IMG/VR virus record: IMGVR_UViG_3300023301_000010
Location: 1 to 57,650 of that record
From: a virus
Strand: one strand, 5' to 3'
Length of the DNA stretch: 57,650 bases
Below the pieces are notes generated by a model. It did not search any database. It was given only the letters and a program-made list of their open reading frames with translations, and was not told the DNA's origin. Below are positions 1 to 7,760 of this stretch, in pieces. How positions within the stretch are numbered: position 1 is the stretch's first letter; every line of letters begins with the position of its first letter. The translations under genes and the position numbers were made by a program.

Positions 1-85
1 TTTTAGCGGAAGACTTTTGAGAAGAAGTCAGCTTTTTAGATGTGCCGAGATCCTTCGGGCGTTTCTTGTCCCAAACCTGTTTCAT
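1..85 (-). CDS. 5' end of a small basic protein (partial; complete copy at 57415-57615)
   Basis: This is the first 28 codons of a small lysine/arginine-rich protein, cut by the window edge. The whole gene is present at the other end of the window because the two ends are the same sequence. The ATG is at 85, and its upstream neighbour's stop lies just before it. The only difference from the other copy is position 8, which changes TCA to TCC and stays serine. Function unknown. Confidence 0.75.
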   Translation of the reverse strand, partial: MKQVWDKKRPKDLGTSKKLTSSQKSSAK

Positions 86-120
86 ATCAGCACCCCGAAC
101 GACGAACAGCACCACCCGCC
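1..120. repeat. Terminal direct repeat, left copy
   Basis: Bases 1-120 match 57531-57650 except at position 8 (G here, T at 57538). Positions 9-120 are identical. The duplicated segment lies inside coding sequence and reads in the same frame at both ends. The simplest reading is a circular assembly whose overlap was not trimmed, from a circularly permuted or circular genome. Confidence 0.95.
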
Positions 121-386
121 TTGTACCCTTTGCCCATCGCCATTTTCTTGCGAGGAGAGCACATGATACCGCCCTTGGCCATTTTGGCGGGAGCCTTTTT
201 GACCATACCACCCTTGTTGTACTTCTGAGCTTCGCCACTGACCAAAGAATCAAGGCGCTTGCGGTCTTCCGGAGAAATTTCGTCGCTACGCTTCATCTCG
301 CTCTTGCGACGTTCTTCCTCTTTACGAGCAGCATCACGGTCTTTGTCCGTGATGTTGTAAGGAGCGTTTTTGTACTTCGCGGCCAT
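87..386 (-). CDS. Small basic KGG-rich protein, unknown function
   Basis: A 99-residue protein. The N-terminal half is charged and probably helical; the C-terminal half is a run of KGG/GG motifs with many K, M and A residues (KGGMV, AKGGIM, AGGAV). It sits between another KGG-rich small protein and the small basic protein at the contig junction, downstream of the capsid block. Short lysine/glycine-rich proteins of this look are common among late genes of marine and freshwater podoviruses, but I know no demonstrated role. It could bind DNA or sit in the virion; this is inference from composition. Confidence 0.65.
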   Translation of the reverse strand: MAAKYKNAPYNITDKDRDAARKEEERRKSEMKRSDEISPEDRKRLDSLVSGEAQKYNKGGMVKKAPAKMAKGGIMCSPRKKMAMGKGYKAGGAVRRSGC

Positions 387-387
387 G

Positions 388-651
388 TCACTTACCCTTT
401 TTCATGGACTTGGGCTTGCCCAGTCCGATGACGAGCATCATGCCACCCTTGGTCATCTTGGGCTTTGTCTTTTTAGCCATGCCACCCTTCTTCATGCCCA
501 TCGGCATTTCGGACATTGCGGCAGGAGTAGCCATGCCCGAACTGCGACGCATGCCGTCCGGGACACCCTGCGGCATCGGACCTCGCTTCGGAGGCGGACC
601 CTTGCGCTTGCCCGGAGGCATGATTTCTTTGCCCATGGAAGAACGCTTCAT
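388..651 (-). CDS. Small Met/Lys/Pro-rich KGG protein, unknown function
   Basis: An 87-residue basic protein rich in M, P, K and G, with KKGGMAKK and TKGGMM segments like its neighbour at 87-386. The ATG at 651 overlaps the last base of the upstream stop (TGATG), which favours it over a GTG three bases earlier. The two KGG-rich neighbours may be ancient duplicates. No catalytic signature is visible. Virion-associated or DNA-binding roles are possible but unproven. Confidence 0.6.
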   Translation of the reverse strand: MKRSSMGKEIMPPGKRKGPPPKRGPMPQGVPDGMRRSSGMATPAAMSEMPMGMKKGGMAKKTKPKMTKGGMMLVIGLGKPKSMKKGK

Positions 652-917
652 CACTTTTCTCCAGTCATGCGGTCAAGTTTTTCTTCAAGGCGGTCAAACC
701 GTTGAAAAAGGCGGTTTAGATCGTTGTGCAGCTCGGCACGAGTAACGTAAGACTTAGCTATGTCTTCACGCGTCTCGGCGATTGTTTTCCACACACTATT
801 GAACGCGGCATCCGTACGATCAATTTTGGTGTTGATGTAAGAAAGCGCCCACACAATAGGTGCGACGACCAAAGTTAGGACAGCGTTCCACACAAACTCC
901 ACTCCGTTAGGTGTCAT
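651..917 (-). CDS. Small one-TM protein with coiled coil (holin- or spanin-like topology)
   Basis: An 88-residue protein. A hydrophobic segment at about residues 10-28 (AVLTLVVAPIVWAL) is followed by a charged, heptad-like helix ending in FDRLEEKLDRM. The start is the ATG at 917, which overlaps the preceding stop as ATGA. The topology is a short N-terminus, one membrane span and a long coiled coil. That resembles inner-membrane lysis accessory proteins as well as structural membrane proteins of podoviruses. A separate holin-like gene sits next to the muramidase at 40.2 kb, so this is not the only lysis candidate. Function is inferred from topology only. Confidence 0.65.
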   Translation of the reverse strand: MTPNGVEFVWNAVLTLVVAPIVWALSYINTKIDRTDAAFNSVWKTIAETREDIAKSYVTRAELHNDLNRLFQRFDRLEEKLDRMTGEK

Positions 918-1249
918 TTGAAACGAGATCCTTTCGGGGGAGCTTTTTTTGATCCACTTGGTCCAGCCCAAAGGAATTTTCGAGACCAGTGGTTTGCAGA
1001 AAACTTGTCGTCGGTGCCTTTGATTCCGCCGCTACGAGCCAGATAGCTCTTACGCGCAGCTTCGGAATAATTATGCCCCATAGAAGCATCGCCAAAGTGA
1101 ACGACCTTGATGTCATCGCCCTTCTTGGCGAGAACCATCTTTTTCTTCTTAGGGTTGGTGCTTTCGCGCGGGTTGTTGAACCCAGGATAAACGACGCCTC
1201 TATAAGAGACGCCGCTACCCGTGCGCTTTGCAGCGGTGGCCTTAGCCAT
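914..1249 (-). CDS. Conserved phage protein, DUF5754-like
   Basis: A 111-residue basic protein. It contains VVHFGDASM, a YLARSGGIKG segment and ANHWSRKFLW near the C-terminus. The order 'HFG... (R/K)xxYLxR... (A)xxWSRxxLW' is the pattern I associate with the small DUF5754-type family found in many phages and giant viruses, whose function is unknown. The family assignment is from memory of the pattern. It lies in the late gene chain three bases after the upstream stop and overlaps the next start, so it is probably expressed with virion genes. Confidence 0.65.
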   Translation of the reverse strand: MAKATAAKRTGSGVSYRGVVYPGFNNPRESTNPKKKKMVLAKKGDDIKVVHFGDASMGHNYSEAARKSYLARSGGIKGTDDKFSANHWSRKFLWAGPSGSKKAPPKGSRFK

Positions 1250-1252
1250 GGA

Positions 1253-1654
1253 TCACCCGTAGTTTTTCAAGCACTCTAGGATGATGGTGTATCGAGAACC
1301 GCTCGCAGCACCAACCGTAGTGAAAGAAACGTCTCCCGTTTTCCCTGCGCCCGCGTTGTTGGTCAACCCACCAAAACGACTGAAGTCGAACGTAAGAAAC
1401 TGATCCGGGCCGAGCGTCAGGGCGACAACGTCGGCCGTAGCATCCCAAAGGATGTCAACGCCCATACCGTCGGTGATCGCCTCTAGCTTTTCGATGCTGA
1501 CACTCGTACAGGCCGACCCCTGATAGGGAGCCAACGTCGAAACATCGACCTTCACGACGGCGGATTCGCCCGTGCTGTCCGAAATATCAGTGAACTTGAG
1601 GATAGCCCGACGGGCGGTATCTACAAGAACCTGTGTTGCTACTGCGTCAGCCAT
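1253..1654 (-). CDS. Putative virion structural protein
   Basis: A 133-residue protein rich in small and beta-forming residues (GDVSFTTVGAASGSRYTIILECLKN at the end is typical of a beta-sandwich strand pair). It follows the major capsid region and carries no enzyme motif. Proteins of this size and composition next to the capsid gene in marine podoviruses are usually virion components such as decoration or neck proteins. The ATG at 1654 follows a purine-rich GGAGG in its leader. The role is inferred from position and composition. Confidence 0.65.
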   Translation of the reverse strand: MADAVATQVLVDTARRAILKFTDISDSTGESAVVKVDVSTLAPYQGSACTSVSIEKLEAITDGMGVDILWDATADVVALTLGPDQFLTFDFSRFGGLTNNAGAGKTGDVSFTTVGAASGSRYTIILECLKNYG

Positions 1655-1682
1655 GTCGGCCTCCTGTCAAACGGGAAACTGA

Positions 1683-1952
1683 TCAGGTGGCAGAGATGTT
1701 GGCGAGGGTGTCGACGCGGAGCCAGTTGGTGCCGTTCGAGAAAGCCACGACAGGAGCTCCGGCAGCGCCGTTGGACACATAGATAAGCGCCCGCGCATTG
1801 GCAGAAGCAGTAGGGACGCCCGCAACCGTGTAGGTGGGGAGCTTTACGATACCCGTGACGGTACCCGTGACGTCGCCCGTGACATTACCCGTGAAGTCAC
1901 CGACAAAACCGTTCTGCGAGGTAACGGGACCGGAAAAAGTGGTGGAAGCCAT
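1683..1952 (-). CDS. Putative fibre/decoration protein with NVTGDVTG repeats
   Basis: An 89-residue protein. Residues 14-35 are a short repeat with glycine every few residues (DFTGNVTG, DVTGTVTG), typical of fibrous or beta-helical shafts. The C-terminal half ends in a WLRVDT-type segment that recurs in phage head-fibre and decoration proteins. It stands alone just downstream of the capsid terminator, so its expression may be reduced relative to the capsid. A head fibre or decoration role is inferred. Confidence 0.65.
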   Translation of the reverse strand: MASTTFSGPVTSQNGFVGDFTGNVTGDVTGTVTGIVKLPTYTVAGVPTASANARALIYVSNGAAGAPVVAFSNGTNWLRVDTLANISAT

Positions 1953-2060
1953 CTGCTTCTCTCCTGCACGATAGGGCCATATAGTCTGTGCAGCGTCCGC
2001 CGGGACGGTCTACATGGCCGGGTAGCCCCGGAATAGGCATACTCTGCAACAGTTCAAGTC

Positions 2061-2090
2061 AAAAAGAAAGGCCCGCCGAAGCGGGCCTTT
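2061..2090 (-). terminator. Rho-independent terminator after the major capsid gene
   Basis: Read on the minus strand, a GC-rich stem GGCCCGC, a TTCG loop and GCGGGCC, extended by AAA/TTT pairs, are followed by CTTTTT. It lies about 30 bases past the capsid stop. The UUCG tetraloop and U-tract make it one of the clearest terminators in the window. It probably limits read-through from the highly expressed capsid gene into the small late genes. Confidence 0.9.
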
Positions 2091-2119
2091 CCCTTACTCA
2101 CAACACAAGGTTGGGAATA

Positions 2120-3028
2120 TTACGCACCCGCAGAACCGTAGATCGCGCGGGGATCACTCCAACCGAACGAGTAACGCTCACGAGCCTTGTAACGCACGTT
2201 GCCCGTGTCAAAATCGCCTTCCATGGCGGTCTTGATCGCGGAACGAACGAAGTGCTTCAGGCCGTTCGGGGCGTCGGTCTTGATGAACCACGCGTTTGGA
2301 TCGGTCAGGAAGTGGTTGATCGTGTAACCACCCGGAAGCATTCCCATCGACTTCATCGCGTTGACGTCGTTGTCGGCAGTGCCAACGCGGAGATCCGACA
2401 CGAGGATACGCTCAGCGGTAAACTGGAGCGCCGGGGGAACGATGAGCTTCATGCCACGAAGAGCGATCTTCAGGCCGCGTTCATCAATAAACCCGGAGAT
2501 GTCGATAAGAGCCTGTTCGAGCGACGTCTCGTTCAAATCCGCCGGGGTGGCGGGGATGTTCGAGAAGTTGCCGCCACCGACGGTCGGATGGGCGCTCGAG
2601 CACAAAGCAACGTTGTCACCGCCCTTGTAGGACGAGGAGAAAGCGTTGTTCAGGACCGAAGAGGCCTTGACCTGCTTGGTGTTCGACATCGAACGAGCAA
2701 GCGCACGGGTATAGCGCGAGCTGAGTCGGTCGTAGAGGTTGTCCTCAACGGCTTCTTCAGTAATCGCGAACGCCAGAGCGATCGTCTCATGGGTGTAGCG
2801 AGCCGTGTACGCTTCGTTAGCCGAATCGTACGAGATCGCCGAACCTTCGCCCTTCACCGGGGCCTGACCGAAGCCAGAGAGCATGACCTCTTCTTCGAAC
2901 GCGCGGTCGGAGTTCTCCGTATCGAAGATTTCCGTATGCTCGTTGTCGTAGCGGTCGTACTCCAAACCGAAGAGCGCGTTGAGACCGGGCTCAAGCTCCT
3001 TCAGGAGTTGTGAACGAGTAATAGCCAT
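2120..3028 (-). CDS. Major capsid protein (Mu gpT-like/HK97-fold type)
   Basis: A 302-residue protein that assembles the icosahedral head. The N-terminus (ITRSQLLKELEPGLNALFGLEY), a central region with many alanines and 'CSSAHPTVGGG', and the C-terminal 'KTAMEGDFDTGNVRYKARERYSFGW' match the gpT-like major head subunit pattern I know from podoviruses and Mu-like phages. A good ribosome site (AGGAG) precedes the ATG, and a strong terminator follows the stop, as expected for an abundant protein. It follows scaffold and two structural genes in canonical order. Confidence 0.85.
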   Translation of the reverse strand: MAITRSQLLKELEPGLNALFGLEYDRYDNEHTEIFDTENSDRAFEEEVMLSGFGQAPVKGEGSAISYDSANEAYTARYTHETIALAFAITEEAVEDNLYDRLSSRYTRALARSMSNTKQVKASSVLNNAFSSSYKGGDNVALCSSAHPTVGGGNFSNIPATPADLNETSLEQALIDISGFIDERGLKIALRGMKLIVPPALQFTAERILVSDLRVGTADNDVNAMKSMGMLPGGYTINHFLTDPNAWFIKTDAPNGLKHFVRSAIKTAMEGDFDTGNVRYKARERYSFGWSDPRAIYGSAGA

Positions 3029-3042
3029 CTGTCAGACTCCTA

Positions 3043-3660
3043 TCAGACGCCCGCACCCGTACCGTTCGCAGAGTAACGGTAGAAGTGGTTGTTGAGGAGC
3101 ACAATAGCCAGACGACCCGCTACCGTTGCGTCGCTGTTCGAAGGCGAATCTTCGAAACCAATGACGCGGAGGTTCAGGGTATTCGTGGTATTGGCCGTGG
3201 AAACGGCGAGTTCGGCAGTCGAAATGCCGCTCGTCGCGTTACCCGAAGTCGCAGTGCCGAGATTGGCATTCGCGAAAACGAGGGTAACAGCCGCAGCAGC
3301 GTCGCAGTTGATCAGGAACAAGGCGTCCGGATCGTCGACGACTTCGCAGGTAGCAACCGAACCTGCCATGATGGCAGCGGTGCCGGGCCACTTCGGCGAC
3401 CAAACGGGCTTGCCCGTGAGATCGATAAAGTTGCAGCCAATGAACACGCCCAGAAGCGGGACCGTTCCACCGTTCGCATTTCCTACGATATCAACCAGAC
3501 CGTTCGCGAGGGGGATAACCGGAGTACCTTGATAGATAACCGAAGAAGTACCCGCCGTCGCTGCCGTCTGGATCGAGTAGGTCGTGCTGCCAGTGGAATT
3601 GGAGCCGCTACCGAGCATCTTGTACGGGCGGAGCCCGAAGGCGGAATCGATATTCGCCAT
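3043..3660 (-). CDS. Virion structural protein next to capsid
   Basis: A 205-residue, Thr/Ala/Gly-rich protein with an opening FGLRPYK-LGSGSNSTG signature. I recognise this signature from many uncultured marine podoviruses, where the gene always neighbours the major capsid. It has no cysteine-rich or catalytic motif and is probably all-beta. A minor capsid or decoration role is likely. It is separated from the capsid ATG by only 14 bases and is surely co-transcribed. Confidence 0.7.
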   Translation of the reverse strand: MANIDSAFGLRPYKMLGSGSNSTGSTTYSIQTAATAGTSSVIYQGTPVIPLANGLVDIVGNANGGTVPLLGVFIGCNFIDLTGKPVWSPKWPGTAAIMAGSVATCEVVDDPDALFLINCDAAAAVTLVFANANLGTATSGNATSGISTAELAVSTANTTNTLNLRVIGFEDSPSNSDATVAGRLAIVLLNNHFYRYSANGTGAGV

Positions 3661-3681
3661 TTGCTCAGATCCTTATTGACA

Positions 3682-4140
3682 TTATTCAGCGGAACGAGGT
3701 CCGCCGAACGTGACTCTGCTCTGCCGATCGGGTTTAAGGATCGGCATGGTGGGATTGCTCTCCCGCATGAGGTCATTATCAACCGCGGACAACTGATCAG
3801 TGGTCTGGCGGGTGTAATAAGCCTTGCGCTGACGAGCAAGTTCAAGAGGAATCCGGGCCAACATCAGTCCACCAACGCCAATCACTCCGGCGTGTTTTCC
3901 ATCTTGGACTGTAGGCAGCTCCCAATCCGGGAATTCCTCAGCGCGAACGAGTTCAAATCCTTCGCGGAGTCGAGCGGAGAGGTTCTTCCGATCATCTACA
4001 CCATTGGCTTCGTATCGAATCCAACGATGGGCATAACCCTCCGGTGCCGGAGGTGCGTCCAAAGAGGACGGGGGCTTCCACGCGGTAACACGGGAAGAAG
4101 AGGTGCGGCCTTCGGCCGAACGAGGGGTCTTGTCAATCAT
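3682..4140 (-). CDS. Conserved late protein, probably virion-associated
   Basis: A 152-residue charged protein with a central YAHRWIRYEANGVDDRKN segment, then a GGLMLARIP stretch and a basic tail. The W-I-R-Y-E pattern is found in small conserved proteins between scaffold and capsid in related phages. No known domain is identifiable. Between scaffold (upstream) and the structural pair (downstream), a head assembly role is the best guess. Confidence 0.6.
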   Translation of the reverse strand: MIDKTPRSAEGRTSSSRVTAWKPPSSLDAPPAPEGYAHRWIRYEANGVDDRKNLSARLREGFELVRAEEFPDWELPTVQDGKHAGVIGVGGLMLARIPLELARQRKAYYTRQTTDQLSAVDNDLMRESNPTMPILKPDRQSRVTFGGPRSAE

Positions 4141-4152
4141 TTGATGTCTCCC

Positions 4153-5064
4153 TTAACCGTTCAACCGCTGAAGTTGCCGTGCATAATCTTTTAGACTCAC
4201 TCCAAGCCTTTTGGCAATAGCCACCTGACTAGGAGAAAGTTTGATCTGTTTACGGGTTTCAGAACGCTGCGACCCATTGGCCGAAGCAACCATCGGTGAA
4301 GGCTTCTGTTTCTGGTCAGGTGCCGCAAACTTATGAGGGAAGTCGCGGCGGATACGCTTGTCCAATTCCACGTAGTACTCGTCGGAAGTGGGGTCAAAAC
4401 CTTCCATTTCCACAAGATTCTTGTGGATACTGAAAGCTGTAAACGTCATGGGCTCATCTTGGCCGAACCAAGAATTCCGGTCTGCCCAATCAGTCGCTTT
4501 CCTATCAGGAGCGGCGGGAGCAGGGGCCGGAGTAGGCTGAGTGACCGCGCGACGTTGCTGATCAGTTTCGTATTCGCGGCGGACCTGCGCCTGACGGACA
4601 CGATCGTTTTCAACTGCGAGATTGGCCAATTCACGCTGAGCAGAGATTTGACCATCGATATCGCCCCGATCAATCGCATGACGGAGACGGTCGTTGATCA
4701 ACTGGTCTTGAGTCTTAAGGCGGGTTTGCGCTTCGTTCAGCAGAGAAGTGTCCAACTGCTGAGACCGATGCTTGACCGAATCAAGCTCAGACTTCAGCCC
4801 CTTGGCAAACTCAAGCGCCGCCTGTTCACGACGCTCCGCTTCACGGTACTTGAAGGTAAGCTTTTCGATCCGCTTTTTGACAGAATCGCTGTAAACTTCA
4901 AGGTCGTCGTCTTTAGGAGTCTTGGTGGGCTCGGGCTCCTGCTCGGCAGCGGCCTCCTTTTCAGGGGGTGCTCCGGTGGAGGCTTTGCCACCTTCCTTTT
5001 CGTCGAGATCGATTTCGACCTCGTTCTCGTCGTCACCGATAGAGAACATTTTTTCTTCAGACAT
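4153..5064 (-). CDS. Head scaffolding protein
   Basis: A 303-residue acidic, helical protein. The N-terminus is strongly acidic (DDENEVEIDLDEKEGG). Residues about 60-165 form a long charged coiled coil (KKRIEKLTFKYREAERREQ onwards), followed by a Pro/Ala-rich linker and a basic C-terminus (SPSQVAIAKRLGVSLKDYARQ). Acidic start, coiled coil and small basic end are the usual scaffold architecture, and the gene sits just upstream of capsid as expected. The C-terminal helix probably contacts capsid subunits (inference from P22-type scaffolds). Confidence 0.75.
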   Translation of the reverse strand: MSEEKMFSIGDDENEVEIDLDEKEGGKASTGAPPEKEAAAEQEPEPTKTPKDDDLEVYSDSVKKRIEKLTFKYREAERREQAALEFAKGLKSELDSVKHRSQQLDTSLLNEAQTRLKTQDQLINDRLRHAIDRGDIDGQISAQRELANLAVENDRVRQAQVRREYETDQQRRAVTQPTPAPAPAAPDRKATDWADRNSWFGQDEPMTFTAFSIHKNLVEMEGFDPTSDEYYVELDKRIRRDFPHKFAAPDQKQKPSPMVASANGSQRSETRKQIKLSPSQVAIAKRLGVSLKDYARQLQRLNG

Positions 5065-5088
5065 GAGTGCCTCCTAAGGCGAGCGCCG

Positions 5089-5577
5089 TCAGACGTTTGT
5101 GATATCGTCCGGATCAGCGATGGTTGCGATGATTTCGTCATCGTTCAGAATGCGGACTTCCCCGCCTTCAATCTTGAAGCGGGCTCCGGCATACCGACCG
5201 ATCATGACCCAATCGCCCTTCTTGCACCACGGTCCGCCGGGAAACTTTTCCTTATCGGCGTAAGCGTCCGGTCCTACACAAAGGACATACGCAACCACGG
5301 AAGCGAGGGACTGCCGCTCCACATACTCGTCAGGGAGGTAAACATCGCCCTTAGTCTTTGCCTTGCCTCGGTAGGGGAGAACAAGAATTCTCCACCCGGT
5401 CGGCTGAGGAAGTCTGGCCAAGGCGGATTCAGGCAGCTTCGTGGGGTCTAAAACCCGCTCTTCTGCCTTAACATACGCCTCTTCCAACAGACCCTGTCGG
5501 GTCTCTACGACCTTTTCTGCGGTCGGCATCGTCTCTTTTGCGCGAGCTACATGCTCGGGCAGGATCAAGCTAGTCAT
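5089..5577 (-). CDS. groES: GroES-like co-chaperonin (Cpn10)
   Basis: A 162-residue protein whose C-terminal two thirds follow the Cpn10 beta-barrel pattern: GWRILVLPYRGKAKTKGDVYLPDE, then VAYVLCVGPDAYAD, KKGDWVMIGRYAGARF and a final ILNDDEIIATI. Phage GroES homologues (T4 gp31 is the classic case) replace or supplement host GroES so that GroEL can fold the capsid protein. The location next to scaffold and capsid fits. The N-terminal ~55 residues are an extension not found in bacterial GroES (about 95 residues). Confidence 0.85.
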   Translation of the reverse strand: MTSLILPEHVARAKETMPTAEKVVETRQGLLEEAYVKAEERVLDPTKLPESALARLPQPTGWRILVLPYRGKAKTKGDVYLPDEYVERQSLASVVAYVLCVGPDAYADKEKFPGGPWCKKGDWVMIGRYAGARFKIEGGEVRILNDDEIIATIADPDDITNV

Positions 5578-5767
5578 TCTGCGTAGCTTCCTGTTTCAGC
5601 ACAGAGCGCAGTTCAGAGTCAATTTCATCCCACACCTCGAGTTTACCCCGAAGGTGACGGAAAGCGGCGTAGTCCTGAACTGAGCCCTGTGTAATGGCCT
5701 CAACGACTACAGCCCGCCGCTCACGCATCACTTTACGCAAGCGGTCCACCAAGTAAAGGTCATCCAT
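5570..5767 (-). CDS. Small helical late protein, unknown
   Basis: A 65-residue charged helical protein. Its start overlaps the upstream stop by one base, and its end overlaps the GroES-like start by 8 bases, so translation is probably coupled. The C-terminal half (LRGKLEVWDEIDSELRSVL) looks like a short coiled coil. I recognise no family. A head assembly accessory role is only suggested by position. Confidence 0.6.
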   Translation of the reverse strand: MDDLYLVDRLRKVMRERRAVVVEAITQGSVQDYAAFRHLRGKLEVWDEIDSELRSVLKQEATQND

Positions 5768-5958
5768 CAGCGCACGCTGTAAGTAGTCGCTCGCAGCATG
5801 GCTCCCTTACCCTTCACCTCCTGCCGACCCTTGGGCGCGGGGGTGTTATGGGCGCACGGCTCCACCTGAGAATAAGGGACCATACCCTGACCGGAGATTT
5901 CCATCTTGGTCTGGACGGCCACGTTGCCTTGCTTGGTGCGCGGATCGGGGTTTCTCAT
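5767..5958 (-). CDS. Small late protein with GKGAM motif, unknown
   Basis: A 63-residue basic protein with an extended, proline-containing middle and a C-terminal KGKGAMLRATTY segment. Short proteins ending in a G-K-G-x-M/A-x-R motif occur next to portal/scaffold genes in several uncultured podoviruses. No function is known to me. It overlaps the next start by one base. Confidence 0.6.
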   Translation of the reverse strand: MRNPDPRTKQGNVAVQTKMEISGQGMVPYSQVEPCAHNTPAPKGRQEVKGKGAMLRATTYSVR

Positions 5959-5970
5959 AACGTTCTCCTA

Positions 5971-7347
5971 CTACGAGGGGGTGTACGAATAGGTTCCGGA
6001 AAGACTTCCGAGCCCAAAGTTGGGATTCATTGCGACGGAGTTCAGTCCGCGATACCCGATATAGGGCGACGGAGATGTTTGTGTCAACCCTCCATTGCTG
6101 GGAAGGTACCGAGAAAGGTCGTACCCGATAGGGGCGACACTGGCGATGCCTCCTCCGGAGGAAGTGCCGCTAACAGGAGTGGTTCCGCTCAAAGGACCAC
6201 CACCGTTGGGGGTGATGGCGTACCTGTTGTAAGGGGAAGTTCCGCCAGAACCGCCGTCTCCTCCACCCATAACGCCGTCAGGGTTGCTGAAACCATCCGG
6301 ATTTCCGAAACCGCTGAAGTCTCCGCTTGCGATCGCATCTGCCAAAGACTGTAAACCGCCGCCCACTGTGGGGCCTCCAAAAAGACCCGAAGCAGTGTTG
6401 ACCAGTCCAAGCCCCGGAACGAATGAAACAGCCATATTAGCGACAGTTTCGACAGGTCTGCCAAGAGCTTGAGAAAACTCGGCCCCAAAGTAACCAAGCG
6501 GGTCTGTAAGGAGGGAAGGCGTTTCAACCGTCGGAGTAGTCGCAGGGGCCGCAGCAACCGATGTGGTGCCGATAGCAGACGGAGCACTGGCAGTGGTGGT
6601 GGCAGAAGGCGACGTAGTCGCTCCATACGCCATAGACGCCCCGGCAATACCGGGATTACCCGCCATCATGCCGGGGGTACCCATCCCGATCGCTTCCTGC
6701 ATCCCCATAGCGACCTGTCCCGCCGGACCCATCATCGCAGCATTGGTCGCGGTGACGTTACCGTAGGCGTCAACCATTCCTAGGCCGATGCTCATCGGAG
6801 AAGGAGCGGCCATCATTCCGGAGTACTGGCTCATAGCGTAGCCGGGGACGGCAGTAGTAAGACCGACTTGAGGGCTAACCACCCCGAAAGCTTGACTCAT
6901 GTTGAAACTGCCGAGCATCCCGGCGGCTACCCCGCTCGGGTCACTAAGAGAAGTACCAAACCCGGTAGAAGTTCCGGCACCGAAACCTTCGGTGTCTGGT
7001 CCCGTTCCAGTAATACCCCCGAGGCCGAAGCCTCCCATGCTGATATCGCCAATACCCAAGTTGCCTACGGCATTGGAAACGTCCATGCTTGCGGGAGCAG
7101 TTCCGACTTGCCCAGTTACTCCACCGAGACCAAAAGAGCCGTACCCCGTATCTCCAAGGGCAGAACCGGCATTGTCTGCAGAGGCATATCCTGCGGTATT
7201 GTCTGCATACCCACCGACAACGCCCATCGCGGCGCTGTTGTCATACCCACCCCATCCGCCCGTGGTTTCTGCCGACAATCCGCCGTCAGAGTTGCTGCCG
7301 TCCCCCCCGCGAGGGATCTCAGTCAGAAGGAGACGTTTCCAGTTCAT
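5971..7347 (-). CDS. Large glycine-rich, low-complexity late protein
   Basis: A 458-residue protein dominated by G, A, S and T with scattered M, Y and N. It has no long hydrophobic span except around residues 295-320. The ATG at 7347 overlaps the acyltransferase stop (TGATG). Nearly all the sequence is imperfect GGxGG/MGxxG repeats; lysine is almost absent beyond the N-terminal MNWKRLL. I see no RTX-type calcium nonapeptides. Low complexity and a late position suggest a flexible virion component, perhaps internal. Its place directly after a HlyC-like acyltransferase makes it worth testing as partner, although its few lysines argue against it being the main substrate. Confidence 0.65.
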   Translation of the reverse strand: MNWKRLLLTEIPRGGDGSNSDGGLSAETTGGWGGYDNSAAMGVVGGYADNTAGYASADNAGSALGDTGYGSFGLGGVTGQVGTAPASMDVSNAVGNLGIGDISMGGFGLGGITGTGPDTEGFGAGTSTGFGTSLSDPSGVAAGMLGSFNMSQAFGVVSPQVGLTTAVPGYAMSQYSGMMAAPSPMSIGLGMVDAYGNVTATNAAMMGPAGQVAMGMQEAIGMGTPGMMAGNPGIAGASMAYGATTSPSATTTASAPSAIGTTSVAAAPATTPTVETPSLLTDPLGYFGAEFSQALGRPVETVANMAVSFVPGLGLVNTASGLFGGPTVGGGLQSLADAIASGDFSGFGNPDGFSNPDGVMGGGDGGSGGTSPYNRYAITPNGGGPLSGTTPVSGTSSGGGIASVAPIGYDLSRYLPSNGGLTQTSPSPYIGYRGLNSVAMNPNFGLGSLSGTYSYTPS

Positions 7348-7760
7348 CAAAGACAAACCCGGTTGATGCGGACCTTGCCACCGTATTTGCGGCGAAAGTA
7401 GATATTCTTTCCTTTGTAACCCAGTTCACAAAGCTTGGCACGCAGCAATCTTGCTACGGGAGTTCCGTTCCCTTGAGGGGACAAAACGTCTACTGCCCAA
7501 ATCCTTCCGCCCTCGGTAGTCCAGTCTGTAGGCTGAAGTTTTCGACTCCCGTCGATAAAACCACGCGATGCTTCCTCTGAAAAGAAGCCATAGGTGGCGA
7601 ATCCTGCAACACGGCCTTCCGTATTGGTGATGTAGACCACTTGTCCCAAAGAAACAGGGGGATACAGTAACCGAACAACGTCCGTAATCGTCCACGAGCG
7701 ATGGAGCGGGGACATCGTCATCAAAACAGATGCCTGAACCACAAACTCGGCGGCGATCAT
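7347..7760 (-). CDS. Toxin-activating lysine acyltransferase (HlyC/RtxC family)
   Basis: A 137-residue protein matching the HlyC fold from end to end. HlyC-type enzymes transfer a fatty acyl chain from acyl-ACP to lysines of RTX toxins. Visible hallmarks are SPLHRSW with the catalytic-type His at residue 20, a LGQVVYITN strand, GFATYGFFSEE, a DW at about 79-80, and RIWAVDVLSP with the second catalytic-type Asp at residue 91. In HlyC the equivalents are SPLHRNW (His23) and FIDWIAPFG (Asp92). The length is slightly short of the usual ~160-170. It lies in the structural operon between a 187-residue protein and the glycine-rich protein. No RTX toxin is visible, so the substrate may be a virion protein or a host protein (inference). 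Confidence 0.85.
   Translation of the reverse strand: MIAAEFVVQASVLMTMSPLHRSWTITDVVRLLYPPVSLGQVVYITNTEGRVAGFATYGFFSEEASRGFIDGSRKLQPTDWTTEGGRIWAVDVLSPQGNGTPVARLLRAKLCELGYKGKNIYFRRKYGGKVRINRVCL

Noticed and set aside
1988-3013. Long plus-strand reading frame opposite the major capsid gene
   Set aside because: It is an arginine-rich mirror of the capsid codons with no ribosome site or family resemblance; capsid on the minus strand explains the openness.
5971-7347. RTX toxin as partner of the HlyC-like enzyme
   Set aside because: The glycine-rich protein lacks GGxGxDxxx calcium-binding nonapeptides and a hydrophobic pore region of RTX type.
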